Assembly: GCA_947586255.1 (NCBI GenBank)
Contig: CANPXP010000001.1
Location: 1-64,000 of the forward strand
Origin: an uncultured Lachnospiraceae bacterium
GTDB lineage: Bacteria; Bacillota; Clostridia; Lachnospirales; Lachnospiraceae
DNA: 64,000 bases
Reading direction: 5' to 3'
In this document: piece after piece, positions 1 through 9,078 of the stretch
How positions within the stretch are numbered: the first letter of the stretch is position 1
Layout of the letters: each line of letters begins with the position of its first letter
Notes under the pieces: generated by a model
Databases searched by the model: none
Seen by the model: only the letters and a program-made list of their open reading frames with translations
Told to the model about the DNA's origin: nothing
Translations under genes and position numbers: made by a program

Positions 1-104
1 CAGACAGCATGAATTTATGCTGATGTTTATACCAAACAACAGCGCGGGGAATTTAGTGTGTTGTTAAGCAGTCATTAATTATACCGACATACAATAGAGA
101 AAAA

Positions 105-974
105 TTGATTTCACGTGCAATTGACAGTGCGCTTTCCCAGTCTTTTTCAGATCTTGAATTGATTATTGTTGATGACGGCTCTCAAGACAACACCAAAACC
201 GTGGTTGAAAAATATAAACTCGTTGACAAGAGAGTCATATATATCTATAAAGAAAATGGCGGGCAAAATTCGGCTCTGAATGTCGGGTTGAAATGTGCGC
301 GGGGAAAGTATATCGCTTTTTTGGATTCGGATGATTTTTGGCTGAGTGGGAAATTGGAAAAAGTTTATAATAAGTTTCAGGAAGATCAGGAGTTTGGCTT
401 GGTTTATCATCAAACGGGAATTATAAAACGAGGAGGAATCAAGCCAGGTAAGACCGCTTGTCTGGAAGGATATATTTATGGAAAGGTATTAAGACAAGAA
501 TTTTTGTCAGCGCCGACATCTTTGGCAGTGAAAAAAGAATGTATGGAGGAAGTACATGGATTTGATGAATGCTTTGTAATGTTTCAGGACGACGATATCT
601 GTTTTACTTTAACCAAAAGATATAAGGTGGGACTTGTTAAAGAAATTTTAAGTATTGTCGGTAGAGAGGCCGATCAGCGGGTTACCGGTGATTATTTAAA
701 AGCAGCACAGGATTATATGAAGCTAATTGATAAGTATCAGTATGATGTTGTGGAATACTGTGGAGAAGAAAAACTGGCTCAGATGTATTATAAAGCGGCA
801 ATTCGATGGGCGAAGGTGGGAAGAAAGGAGGAGGCGCGCAGCGCTTACCACAGTTATTCTACATATCAGAAGAGTGAAAAGAAATGGCATTTTCAGTGCT
901 TATATTACTGTTCACGCACATATATGACTTTAAAAAAAATAAAAAAGCATGTAGAAAAATTTATTTTTCATTAG
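105..974 (+). CDS. GT2 family glycosyltransferase, 5' end defective or unusual
   Basis: This is a GT-A fold family 2 glycosyltransferase, expected to move a sugar from a nucleotide donor onto a growing glycan in the cytoplasm. The donor-site motifs VDDGSQD and LDSDD are present, followed by FQDDD in the acceptor half. The frame is open from base 57 and still encodes the family's first beta strand (LIIPTYNRE). However, between the TAG at 54-56 and the TTG at 105 there is no ATG, GTG or TTG in this frame. Starting at TTG 105 would delete that strand. A GGGGA sequence near 46-50 precedes a GTG at 58 that lies in another frame, so a one-base deletion or loss of the start codon is plausible. The gene is clearly more A+T-rich than its neighbours. 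It may be a recent import and may be inactive. Confidence 0.7.
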   Translation: MISRAIDSALSQSFSDLELIIVDDGSQDNTKTVVEKYKLVDKRVIYIYKENGGQNSALNVGLKCARGKYIAFLDSDDFWLSGKLEKVYNKFQEDQEFGLVYHQTGIIKRGGIKPGKTACLEGYIYGKVLRQEFLSAPTSLAVKKECMEEVHGFDECFVMFQDDDICFTLTKRYKVGLVKEILSIVGREADQRVTGDYLKAAQDYMKLIDKYQYDVVEYCGEEKLAQMYYKAAIRWAKVGRKEEARSAYHSYSTYQKSEKKWHFQCLYYCSRTYMTLKKIKKHVEKFIFH

Positions 975-1010
975 AAAATAAGACGAGAGAGTAAAGGTGA
1001 AAGAAAACGT

Positions 1011-1769
1011 ATGGAGACATTTCAGGATTATGCATACTACTATAATCTGATATATAGCGATAAAGACTATGCGAAAGAGGCTGAAACGGTTCGAAGAATT
1101 ATTGGCAGGCATCAAGCGGCGCCGGTTAAAAAAGTATTGGATATCGGCTGCGGTACGGGGAAGCATGACGTCTGTCTGCATAAGCTGGGGTATCAGGTCA
1201 AGGGCATAGATCTGAGTACGCAGATGGTAGAAATAGCCCGGCAAAACGCTGAGGGAATAGATGGCCTCGAATTTGAAGTCGGCAACGCGCAGGAATACAA
1301 AACGGATATAAAATATGACGCAGTGCTGTCGCTGTTTCATGTTATGAGTTATCAGAACGATAACGAACAGATTCTGGCTGCTTTTCAGACAGCGCATGAT
1401 GCTCTTGTGGGGGGAGGTATTTTCCTGTTCGATACGTGGTATGGTCCCGGAGTGTTGACTGACAGGCCGGCTGTGCGGGTAAAACGAGTGGAAGATGATC
1501 GCGTCAGCGTGGTCAGATATGCGTCTCCGGTTATGGAGCCTAACAGAAATATAGTGAATGTGAATTATGATATTCTGGTGATTGATAAGACAGACAGAAC
1601 GGTTAGAGAGATTAAGGAAGAACATAGAATGCGTTATTTTTTCCTGCCGGAAATCACCTTTTTTCTGCAATGTTCAGGCTTTGAACTGTTGGAATGTCTG
1701 GATGAATGTACGCTGGGAGAGACGGGATTTGAGTCGTGGACAAGCTATTTTGTCGCACGCAGAAAGTGA
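1011..1769 (+). CDS. Class I SAM-dependent methyltransferase
   Basis: A 252-residue soluble methyltransferase. SAM motif I is clear (VLDIGCGTGKH near residue 44), followed by the acidic ribose-binding loop (GIDLS) and a motif IV region (YDAVLSLFHVMSY). The start ATG has an AAAGGTG sequence about ten bases upstream. It sits six bases before a DegT aminotransferase gene and within a glycosyltransferase operon. The substrate is therefore probably a sugar, perhaps N- or C-methylation of an amino-sugar nucleotide or O-methylation of a glycan. Sequence alone does not decide the acceptor. Confidence 0.85.
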   Translation: METFQDYAYYYNLIYSDKDYAKEAETVRRIIGRHQAAPVKKVLDIGCGTGKHDVCLHKLGYQVKGIDLSTQMVEIARQNAEGIDGLEFEVGNAQEYKTDIKYDAVLSLFHVMSYQNDNEQILAAFQTAHDALVGGGIFLFDTWYGPGVLTDRPAVRVKRVEDDRVSVVRYASPVMEPNRNIVNVNYDILVIDKTDRTVREIKEEHRMRYFFLPEITFFLQCSGFELLECLDECTLGETGFESWTSYFVARRK

Positions 1770-1774
1770 GAGAG

Positions 1775-2893
1775 ATGGAATTTATACCGGTAAACGAACC
1801 GCTGCTGAACGGCAATGAAAAGAAATATCTGAACGAGTGCATAGATACAGGCTGGATTTCTTCGGAGGGACCGTTTGTAAAACGGCTGGAAGAGGGAATG
1901 GCCGCCTATGTCGGGAGAAAGTATGCGAGCGCGGTCTGCAACGGGACGGCGGCGCTGGATCTGGCGGTAGAGGCGTTAGGACTGCAGCCGGGAGATGAAG
2001 TCGTCATGCCGGCGTTTACAATCATTTCCTGTGTTTTGTGCCTGGTCAGACGCGGGATCAAACCTGTGCTGGTGGATGCGGATGCCAATACCTGGAATAT
2101 GGATGTCAATCAGATTGAGTCGAAGATTACTCCCAAAACCAGGGCAATCATGGTTGTCCATATTTATGGGCTCCCGGTTGATATGGACGCGGTCATGCAG
2201 ATTGCAGAGAATCATGGGCTCATGGTAATTGAGGATGCTGCGGAGGCACACGGATTGGCATATCGGGGGAAAAAGTGCGGCAGTTTCGGCGATATCAGTA
2301 TCATGAGTTTCTATCCCAACAAGCATGTGACGACGGGAGAAGGCGGCATGGTTCTTACGGACGATGCAGGGCTGGCGGAGAGATGCGATTCCTTCAAGAA
2401 TCTTTGCCACAAACAGGGATATCGGTTCGTCCATGAAGAGCTGGGTTTCAATTATCGAATGTCTAATATCCAGGCGGCCGTGGGAGTGGCACAGCTGGAG
2501 AAGATAGAGGAGCATCTTGCCAGAAAGCGGGAAATCGGACATTTTTACCAGCAGGCATTCAGAGAGAATACAAGGTTTCAGAAGCCTTTAGAGGCCACGG
2601 AATATGCCAATAATATATACTGGGTATTTGGGTTGGTGATGCGGCCGGAAGACAAGAAGTCGGCGCGGGAGATTATGGCGGAGCTGGCTGATCAGGGTAT
2701 CGGCTGCAGACCGTTTTTTTACCCGATGCATCTGCAACCGGCTCTCCAAAAACTGGGTTTGTTTGCGGGAGAGCATTATCCGGTGGCGGAATGGCTGTAT
2801 GATAAGGGATTCTATATACCAAGCGGCTTGGCGCTGACGGACGAACAGATGGAGTACATAGCGAAAAAGGTGAACGAACTGGGAGAAAAATAA
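1775..2893 (+). CDS. DegT/DnrJ/EryC1/StrS sugar aminotransferase
   Basis: A PLP-dependent aminotransferase of 372 residues that converts a keto-sugar nucleotide to an amino sugar. The family hallmarks are visible: N-terminal GNEKKYLNECIDTGWISS, the cofactor region EDAAEAHG, and the PLP lysine in PNKHVTTGEGG (about residue 183). The ORF-track start at 1736 lies inside the preceding gene. ATG 1775 follows an AGAGAG sequence and matches the family N terminus. The closest recalled relatives are perosamine and LegC-type 4-aminotransferases. No 4,6-dehydratase for its substrate is adjacent; rmlB is 50 kb away. It may be paired with the methyltransferase just upstream. Confidence 0.88.
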   Translation: MEFIPVNEPLLNGNEKKYLNECIDTGWISSEGPFVKRLEEGMAAYVGRKYASAVCNGTAALDLAVEALGLQPGDEVVMPAFTIISCVLCLVRRGIKPVLVDADANTWNMDVNQIESKITPKTRAIMVVHIYGLPVDMDAVMQIAENHGLMVIEDAAEAHGLAYRGKKCGSFGDISIMSFYPNKHVTTGEGGMVLTDDAGLAERCDSFKNLCHKQGYRFVHEELGFNYRMSNIQAAVGVAQLEKIEEHLARKREIGHFYQQAFRENTRFQKPLEATEYANNIYWVFGLVMRPEDKKSAREIMAELADQGIGCRPFFYPMHLQPALQKLGLFAGEHYPVAEWLYDKGFYIPSGLALTDEQMEYIAKKVNELGEK

Positions 2894-2900
2894 AGCAGAT

Positions 2901-3962
2901 ATGAAGGTAAATATTATTAATACATCTTCGGGTTGGATATTGGAAAAATTTGCGGTAAGACTGCAGGAGGAATTGACCAATTTGGGGGTAGCCGCATCCA
3001 TCAACAGACATAGAGTAGAAAGCGCGGCGATCAATCATCATGTGATGTATGATTTTATTAATTTTGCGGGGCATCCTCATGATACCTTTATGATTACGCA
3101 TGTGGATCAAGACTGGCGCGTGCGGGTCTTACAGGACAGGCTGCGTCAATGTGGTATGGGAATATGTATGTCAGAGGAGACGATGAATACACTCACAACC
3201 TATGGATTGCCGCGCAAGAAATTGTGTTATATCAATCCGGCGCATGATCATGTGATGAAGGCCAAGAAATATGTTGTCGGACTGACACATAGAAGGCACA
3301 GCGAAACTGATTTCAGAAAGCGAGAAGAAATGCTGATTGATATAGCGCAGCAGATTTCGCCGGAACTGTTCAAATTTGTTATTATGGGTGACAGTTGGGA
3401 GAGTATAATCGATGAACTTCGGACATTAGGGTTTGAAGTTGATTATTACAATGAATTTATATATGATAAATACTTGGAAATTATGCCCAGTCTGGATTAC
3501 TATTTTTATTTTGGTATGGACGAAGGCTCTATGGGTTTTCTGGACGCGCTGGCAGCTGGCGTCAAGACGATAGTAACGCCGCAGGGCTATCACCTGGACG
3601 CCAGGGGAGGCATTACCTATGCCGGAGAGACCGTGGATGATTTTGTGCAGATCTTTCATGAGATAGAGGGAGAACGCAGAAAACTGATCGCGTCGGTTGA
3701 GGACTGGACATGGGAGAATTTTGCCAGAAAACACTTGGAGGTATGGCATTATCTGTTGGGGGATGTAGAGATGGCAGAACTGTATAAGAACAAGGGGCGG
3801 TACAAGGACGGTATTTTTTCAGTTTTCCCGGAGGACTATACTGTGCGGCCATACTTGCTTAAGGAACTTCAGAATCATAATTATATAAAGGCTTCTAAAA
3901 TAGCGGTTCAACGAAGCAAAGAGGTTGTGGAGGATTTTAAAAACAGGAAAAAAGGCTTATGA
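2901..3962 (+). CDS. Predicted GT-B fold glycosyltransferase
   Basis: A 353-residue protein with no membrane segments. It has a Rossmann-like N terminus (MKVNIINTSSGW) and a C-terminal half resembling GT4-type enzymes. There the GSMGFLDALAAGVKTIVTP segment corresponds to the nucleotide-sugar binding EAxAxGxPVV region. It lies seven bases after the aminotransferase, and its stop overlaps the start of the next gene (ATGA), so it is translationally coupled to the ABC transporter. This suggests that the sugar it adds is on the lipid-linked glycan that the transporter flips. The family assignment is inferred from motif shape only. Confidence 0.62.
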   Translation: MKVNIINTSSGWILEKFAVRLQEELTNLGVAASINRHRVESAAINHHVMYDFINFAGHPHDTFMITHVDQDWRVRVLQDRLRQCGMGICMSEETMNTLTTYGLPRKKLCYINPAHDHVMKAKKYVVGLTHRRHSETDFRKREEMLIDIAQQISPELFKFVIMGDSWESIIDELRTLGFEVDYYNEFIYDKYLEIMPSLDYYFYFGMDEGSMGFLDALAAGVKTIVTPQGYHLDARGGITYAGETVDDFVQIFHEIEGERRKLIASVEDWTWENFARKHLEVWHYLLGDVEMAELYKNKGRYKDGIFSVFPEDYTVRPYLLKELQNHNYIKASKIAVQRSKEVVEDFKNRKKGL

Positions 3963-5743
3963 ATAATATCAAAGCGCTGAAAAGAGTTGCTCTGCAACTG
4001 AATTATGTGATGAACCGCCGTCAGAAGATTGCGTCTGTCGGTGTGTTCGTCTGTATGTTGGTCGGCGCGGCGCTGGAGTTGCTGGGGGTGTCGGCGATCT
4101 ATCCGTTTTTGCAGACCATGCTGGAAATGGACAGCATACAGGATCAGTGGTACGGTCAGATTTTGCACAGAATAGCTCCTCAGGCGGGGGCGCGGACGAT
4201 ACTGATTGTGATCGGCGTCGGCGTTATGCTGGTTTTTGTCCTGAAAAATATTTTCATGGTTTACAGCGCGTATGTGCAGAATGCTTTTGCGGCCAAGCTG
4301 GAGAGGGAGATCGCGGTTAAACTGATGAACGCTTATCTCAAGCGGCCGTATGAGTTCTTCCTGAATACGAACAGCAGCGTGATTCTGCGAGGGGTAACGC
4401 AGGATGTGACTGGAGTATACAACATTCTTCTGTGCGTATTTACGATATTGGCGGAATCCCTGACAGTCACGGTATTGGGAGTATTTCTGCTCTTTCAGGA
4501 TTGGGCCATAGCGATTGGCGCGATGGCGCTTGCAACAGGAAGCATGTTGCTCATGACGCTTGGCATGAAGGGCAAGATGAAAAGGGCGGGTAAGGAGCAG
4601 AGGAAGGCTTCTGCCTTGAAATACCAGTATGGGAACCAGGCTGTCAATGGCATTAAAGAAATCACTGTTTTGGATCGTAAGGAACGCTTTGCGGGGCAGT
4701 TTGAGCGGGCGGCGCTTCTGGAACAGAGAGCACTCACGGTTTACGGTTTCCTGCACGCCTGCCCGGACCGCATCTTGGAGGGGGTCTGTATCGCGGGATT
4801 TATGGGAATTGTCTGCATCAGGGTGGCGGTGAGCGAGAGTCTGGAAGACTTCGTGCCGGTGTTGGGCGCGTTTGCGATGGGCGCCTTTCGCATACTGCCG
4901 TCGTTTTCAAAGATCGCTGATAGACTGAATACGATGGTCTTTCATCAGGATTCGCTGCAGGAGGTGACTGACAATCTGCGGGCGGTGGAGCGTGATGATT
5001 GGGGCTGGGAGAATGCGGAGACGCCGGCGGACAGAGAAGAACTGAGCTTTCACAAGGAGCTGTCCGTAGATCATGTGGACTGGCGCTATCTGCATGCGAA
5101 GGAGAACGTCCTGAAGGATGTCTCACTGACGATCAGCAAGGGGGAATCAGTGGCGTTTGTCGGCGCATCCGGCGCGGGCAAGACGACGCTAGCGGATATT
5201 ATTATGGGATTGTTGAAGCCGCAGTCGGGCACGGTCCGACTGGATGGTGTCGATATTTTCGGTTGTCCTCATCAGTGGAGCAAAGTTATCGGATACGTGC
5301 CGCAGTCCGTCTTTCTGATCGACGATACGGTCAGAGCCAACGTGGCATTTGGGCTGACGCGGGAAGAGATTCTGGACGACAAGGTGTGGGAGGCCTTGCG
5401 TCAGGCGCAGCTCGAAGAGTTTGTAAAAGGCCTGCCCGACGGGCTTGACACCATAGTGGGCGAGCGGGGCGTGAAGTTCTCTGGCGGACAGAGGCAGCGC
5501 ATCGCGATCGCCAGGGCGCTGTACGAGGATCCGGATATCCTGGTCCTGGACGAGGCGACTTCCGCGCTGGACACGGAGACGGAGACGGCAGTGATGGAGT
5601 CGATCGATATGCTGCGGGGTTCCAAGACGTTGATTATCGTGGCGCACAGATTGTCTACGATCAGGAATTGTGACAGAATCTATGAGATTGTGGACGGCGC
5701 TGCGGTGGAGAGAGATAAACAGGAGGTTCTGAACGGAGATTAA
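3959..5743 (+). CDS. ABC transporter, fused permease-ATPase (PglK/MsbA-like glycan flippase)
   Basis: A 594-residue half-transporter with an N-terminal six-helix exporter domain (about residues 20-320) and a C-terminal ATPase. Walker A is GASGAGKTT, the signature is FSGGQRQR, Walker B is ILVLDEATSALD, and the switch histidine follows in IIVAHRLST. The length and the position among glycosyltransferases match PglK-type lipid-linked oligosaccharide flippases. It would act as a homodimer in the membrane. It overlaps the upstream GT by four bases and is followed after one base by neuA, so it belongs to the same transcript. A peptide or drug exporter is possible but does not fit the context. Confidence 0.85.
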   Translation: MNNIKALKRVALQLNYVMNRRQKIASVGVFVCMLVGAALELLGVSAIYPFLQTMLEMDSIQDQWYGQILHRIAPQAGARTILIVIGVGVMLVFVLKNIFMVYSAYVQNAFAAKLEREIAVKLMNAYLKRPYEFFLNTNSSVILRGVTQDVTGVYNILLCVFTILAESLTVTVLGVFLLFQDWAIAIGAMALATGSMLLMTLGMKGKMKRAGKEQRKASALKYQYGNQAVNGIKEITVLDRKERFAGQFERAALLEQRALTVYGFLHACPDRILEGVCIAGFMGIVCIRVAVSESLEDFVPVLGAFAMGAFRILPSFSKIADRLNTMVFHQDSLQEVTDNLRAVERDDWGWENAETPADREELSFHKELSVDHVDWRYLHAKENVLKDVSLTISKGESVAFVGASGAGKTTLADIIMGLLKPQSGTVRLDGVDIFGCPHQWSKVIGYVPQSVFLIDDTVRANVAFGLTREEILDDKVWEALRQAQLEEFVKGLPDGLDTIVGERGVKFSGGQRQRIAIARALYEDPDILVLDEATSALDTETETAVMESIDMLRGSKTLIIVAHRLSTIRNCDRIYEIVDGAAVERDKQEVLNGD

Positions 5744-5744
5744 C

Positions 5745-6446
5745 ATGAGATATCTGACAGTGATTCCCGCCAGGGGCGGGTCTAAGGGAATTCCCCTGAA
5801 AAACATATATCCGGTGAACGGCAAGCCCTTGCTGCTGTACTCGCTTGAGATGATCACACAGGTGCAGTTCGAAGGGGACGTCGCGGTCAGCACGGATTCG
5901 GAGAAAATTAAGCAGGTCGCGCGGACTGTGCCGGGCATCGAGATTGTGGACAGGCCGGCCGAGATCTCCGGGGACAAGGCCGGAACGGAATCCGCACTGT
6001 TACACGCGCTGGAGGTGATGGAGGCGCGCAGAGGCTACACCTATGACGCGGTTGTCACACTGCAGGCAACTTCGCCGCTTCGGACGCCGCAGATGGTGCG
6101 GGCATGCATGGAGCGGTACGAGGCGGACCGGGACAGATACGATGCGCTGCTCACGCTGACGGAGACGCGGATCGATTATTGGATCAAAGAAGGAGAAGGG
6201 CATTACCGACGGCTCTATCCCAACGCGCCGAGAAGAAGGCAAGACAGAGAGCCGATCTATATAGAGAACAGCGCGGTCTACATTACGGACAAGAACGCTT
6301 TGATTGAGACAAATTCGGTGTTGGGGCATTCGGTGAACGGTTATGTGATACCGGAACGGGAGGGCGTCGACATCAATGAGCCTGTCGATATTCTGCTCGC
6401 GGAGGAGCTGCTGCGGCAGATCGAAGAGGAGACAAGAAAAGGGTAG
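5745..6446 (+). CDS. neuA: CMP-nonulosonic acid cytidylyltransferase
   Basis: A 233-residue acylneuraminate cytidylyltransferase that activates a nine-carbon acidic sugar with CTP. The CTP-binding N terminus (IPARGGSKGIPLKN) is canonical, followed by LQATSPLR and a late PEREGVDINEP region typical of NeuA, PseF and LegF enzymes. The start is one base after the ABC transporter stop, preceded by CGGAGA. The neighbours neuB and neuC complete the pathway. Which nonulosonate is activated (Neu5Ac, legionaminic or pseudaminic acid) cannot be settled from the motifs. Confidence 0.92.
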   Translation: MRYLTVIPARGGSKGIPLKNIYPVNGKPLLLYSLEMITQVQFEGDVAVSTDSEKIKQVARTVPGIEIVDRPAEISGDKAGTESALLHALEVMEARRGYTYDAVVTLQATSPLRTPQMVRACMERYEADRDRYDALLTLTETRIDYWIKEGEGHYRRLYPNAPRRRQDREPIYIENSAVYITDKNALIETNSVLGHSVNGYVIPEREGVDINEPVDILLAEELLRQIEEETRKG

Positions 6447-6459
6447 AGGAGGAACAGAT

Positions 6460-7491
6460 ATGCCGGTAATAACGATTGAAAACAGAAAGATCGGGGACGG
6501 TCAGCCGGTCTTTGTCATCGCCGAGGGGTGTGACAATCATATGGGAGACTTGGGGGCGGCGAAGGAGATGTGCCGTCTGGCGAAGCTGGCGGGAGCCGAC
6601 TGCATCAAGTTCCAGCACCATCTGCCGGACGAGGAGATGCTGCGGGATGTGCCGATGTCCTCCAATTTTGATATGCCGCTGTACGATTTCCTGAAGCTGC
6701 ATGCCCTGACACTGGACCAGCACGTGGAGTTGATGCGCTATTGCAGGGAGATCGGCATCATGTACCTGTGCACACCGTTCAGTCTGAAGGCGGCCTATGA
6801 ACTGAATGAGATCGGCGTGTCCGCCTTTAAGATCGGTTCCGGCGAGATGACGGATATCCCCACTCTGCGCGCTATCGCGAAGCTGGGTAAGCCGATGATT
6901 GTCTCTACGGGCATGTGCACGCTCGACGAAATCCGGAGAACTTATGACGCGCTGACGGAGGAGAAGGCGGAATTTGCCTTTACCAACTGCCTTTCGGAGT
7001 ATCCGCCCAAATACGAGGATGTGAATCTGGGCGTGATCGCCAGAATGAAGGAGGCGTTTCCGCAGGCAGTCATCGGACATTCCGATCATACGCCGGATCT
7101 GTATACATGTTATGCTGCTGCGGCCTTGGGAGCGGCGATCATCGAGAAACATGTGATCCTGAGCAAGCAGACGCCGGGGCCGGATCAGACCGTCTCGATC
7201 GACTTCGACGATCTCTATCATCTGGTGGACGGTATCCGCAAGATTGAGCTGGCCTCCGGTTCGGAGAAGGCGGTGCACAGGAATGAGGAGAGCATCAGAG
7301 AGTGGGCCTTCCGGAGTATTGTATCCCTGCGGGAGATTAGGGCTGGCGAGGTGATCACGCAGGATATGATTTGGTCGAAGCGGCCGGGGACGGGGATACC
7401 CTCTCATCGTATGGGCGAGGTGATCGGCAGGAAGGCGGCCAGAGATATTGCGTGCAACGTACTGATCCGGTGGGAGGATCTGGAAGGATAA
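6460..7491 (+). CDS. neuB: Nonulosonic acid (sialic-type) synthase
   Basis: A 343-residue enzyme that condenses phosphoenolpyruvate with a six-carbon N-acetyl sugar to form a nonulosonic acid. It has the NeuB barrel (FVIAEGCDNHMGD at the N terminus, then FKIGSGEMTDIP, IVSTGMCT and IGHSDHTPD). It ends in an antifreeze-like SAF domain (ITQDMIWSKRPGTGIP). The ORF-track start at 6376 overlaps neuA. ATG 6460 has a strong AGAGGAGG site and matches the family N terminus. It lies between neuA and neuC in one operon. PseI and LegI have the same architecture, so the product is called nonulosonate rather than Neu5Ac. Confidence 0.92.
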   Translation: MPVITIENRKIGDGQPVFVIAEGCDNHMGDLGAAKEMCRLAKLAGADCIKFQHHLPDEEMLRDVPMSSNFDMPLYDFLKLHALTLDQHVELMRYCREIGIMYLCTPFSLKAAYELNEIGVSAFKIGSGEMTDIPTLRAIAKLGKPMIVSTGMCTLDEIRRTYDALTEEKAEFAFTNCLSEYPPKYEDVNLGVIARMKEAFPQAVIGHSDHTPDLYTCYAAAALGAAIIEKHVILSKQTPGPDQTVSIDFDDLYHLVDGIRKIELASGSEKAVHRNEESIREWAFRSIVSLREIRAGEVITQDMIWSKRPGTGIPSHRMGEVIGRKAARDIACNVLIRWEDLEG

Positions 7492-7505
7492 AGGATGGAA
7501 AAGGA

Positions 7506-8654
7506 ATGACTGTGAAAAAGATAATGGTGATCACCGGCTCCAGGGGTGAGTGGGGATATATTCGACCGATTCTGCGACTGATAGACAGGCGGGATGATGT
7601 GAAGGCGGTACTGGTAGTGACCAATATGCACCTTTTGCCAGCTTTCGGGGATTCCTATAAGGAGATTGAGAACGACGGTTTTCACATCGATTACAAGGTG
7701 CACATGTCACTGGACGGATACAGTCACGTGACACAGGCGAAGTCGCTGGGTATCTTCTTAACCTCCCTGCCGGATATCATAGAGAATGAGAAGCCGGATT
7801 GGATTCTCCTTGCGGGAGATCGCGGTGAGCAGTTGATGGGAGCGATTGCGGGCGCATATACATACACGCCGGTCGCCCATATCCAGGCCGGGGAAGTGTC
7901 CGGCAATATCGACAACATGACGAGGCACGCCATAGGTAAGCTGACGCATCTGCATTTTGCGTCCAATCAGGACGCGGCCGACCGTTTGATCAGGCTGGGG
8001 GAGGAGCGGTTCAGAGTACACAATGTGGGTGCGCCGCAGATCGATGAGATGGTAGCGGCGCAGTATACGCCGCTTGAGGAGATCGAGGATAAGCTGTGTG
8101 TCCACCTGCGGGAGGGTTATCTGCTGGGCGTCATGCATCCCGTGACGGAGGAGGCCGATAAGGCGGAAATGCAGGCGGAGGTTTTCATCAGGGCGTTGAA
8201 TCATTTTCCGCTGCCCAAGATCATTATTCTGCCGAACAATGATGCCGGATCCAACGACGTGAAGCGGGCGATTCAGGAGCATCGGCAGGGTGAATATTAT
8301 ATGTACGCGAATCTTAAGCGGGAGGACTATCTGGGGCTCTTGAGAAATGCGAAATGTATCGTGGGCAATTCCAGCTCCGGGCTGTTGGAGGCGCCGACGT
8401 TCAAGGTCCCGGCGGTCAATATCGGAAGAAGGCAGAACCTGCGCTTCAGAGGCGTCAACGTGATCGACGTGCCGTTTGAGACAGACAAGATCATTGCGGC
8501 CATCGAAAAGGCCATGAGCGATGATTTCAGAAGCTATCTGGACAGAGAATGTGTCAATCCCTACGGCGATGGCCATTCCTCAGAGCGTATTCTGGAGCTT
8601 CTGCTCGAGACGCCGATCGATCAGACACTGCTTGTCAAGAAACTGACTTATTAG
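7506..8654 (+). CDS. neuC: Hydrolysing UDP-GlcNAc 2-epimerase family
   Basis: A 382-residue member of the UDP-GlcNAc 2-epimerase fold. It would release ManNAc (NeuC) or a 2,4-diacetamido sugar (LegG) as the substrate of the adjacent NeuB. Typical sequence is seen at the N terminus (ITGSRGEWGYIRPILR), in GEVSGNIDNMTRHAIGKLTHLHF, which is a strong NeuC/LegG signature, and in VGNSSSGLLEAPTFKVP. ATG 7506 is preceded by GGAAAAGG and matches the family start, whereas the tracked start at 7371 lies inside neuB. It is the third enzyme of the nonulosonate set. Confidence 0.9.
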   Translation: MTVKKIMVITGSRGEWGYIRPILRLIDRRDDVKAVLVVTNMHLLPAFGDSYKEIENDGFHIDYKVHMSLDGYSHVTQAKSLGIFLTSLPDIIENEKPDWILLAGDRGEQLMGAIAGAYTYTPVAHIQAGEVSGNIDNMTRHAIGKLTHLHFASNQDAADRLIRLGEERFRVHNVGAPQIDEMVAAQYTPLEEIEDKLCVHLREGYLLGVMHPVTEEADKAEMQAEVFIRALNHFPLPKIIILPNNDAGSNDVKRAIQEHRQGEYYMYANLKREDYLGLLRNAKCIVGNSSSGLLEAPTFKVPAVNIGRRQNLRFRGVNVIDVPFETDKIIAAIEKAMSDDFRSYLDRECVNPYGDGHSSERILELLLETPIDQTLLVKKLTY

Positions 8655-8675
8655 CGGATGAAAAGAGGGTATGTT

Positions 8676-9068
8676 ATGGATCTGGACAGATATTGCGTGA
8701 GAGAACGCTATACGATCAAAGAGGTTCTGGAACAGTTTGAGAGCGACAATCACAGAGTGGCTATCGTGACGACCGACTCCGGGAAGGTGATCGGCGTGGT
8801 CAGCCAGGGGGATATTCTGCGGGCGCTTTCCTCGGGGCGCAGTCTGTATACGCCTGTCAATCAGATTATACGGAATTCTTTTCTGCATCTGTACGAGAGA
8901 GATCTGGCCAAGGCGTATCCGATCTTTCGTAAGACGCAGATCAGCCTCCTGCCGGTGATCGACCAGGGCAGCAAGCTGGTGGATCTGATTACGATAGAGG
9001 ATATTTATGAGTATCTGGAATCGAAGCGGGAGAATATCTGCCGGGATGGAAACGGCGGGCGTAATTGA
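8676..9068 (+). CDS. Stand-alone tandem CBS-domain protein
   Basis: A 130-residue protein consisting of two CBS motifs (YTIKEVLEQF to SQGDILRALSSG, and PIFRKTQISLLPVID to ITIEDIYEYL). These modules bind adenine nucleotides or SAM and regulate partner domains. It follows neuC by 21 bases. The inner ATG at 8676 has AGAGGG six bases upstream, while the tracked ATG at 8658 has no ribosome site. In legionaminic-acid clusters, CBS pairs like this form the N-terminal half of a sugar-1-phosphate nucleotidyltransferase (PtmE type). Here the nucleotidyltransferase half is missing. A regulatory role on a neighbouring enzyme is an inference. Confidence 0.85.
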   Translation: MDLDRYCVRERYTIKEVLEQFESDNHRVAIVTTDSGKVIGVVSQGDILRALSSGRSLYTPVNQIIRNSFLHLYERDLAKAYPIFRKTQISLLPVIDQGSKLVDLITIEDIYEYLESKRENICRDGNGGRN

Positions 9069-9078
9069 GGAGACGAAA

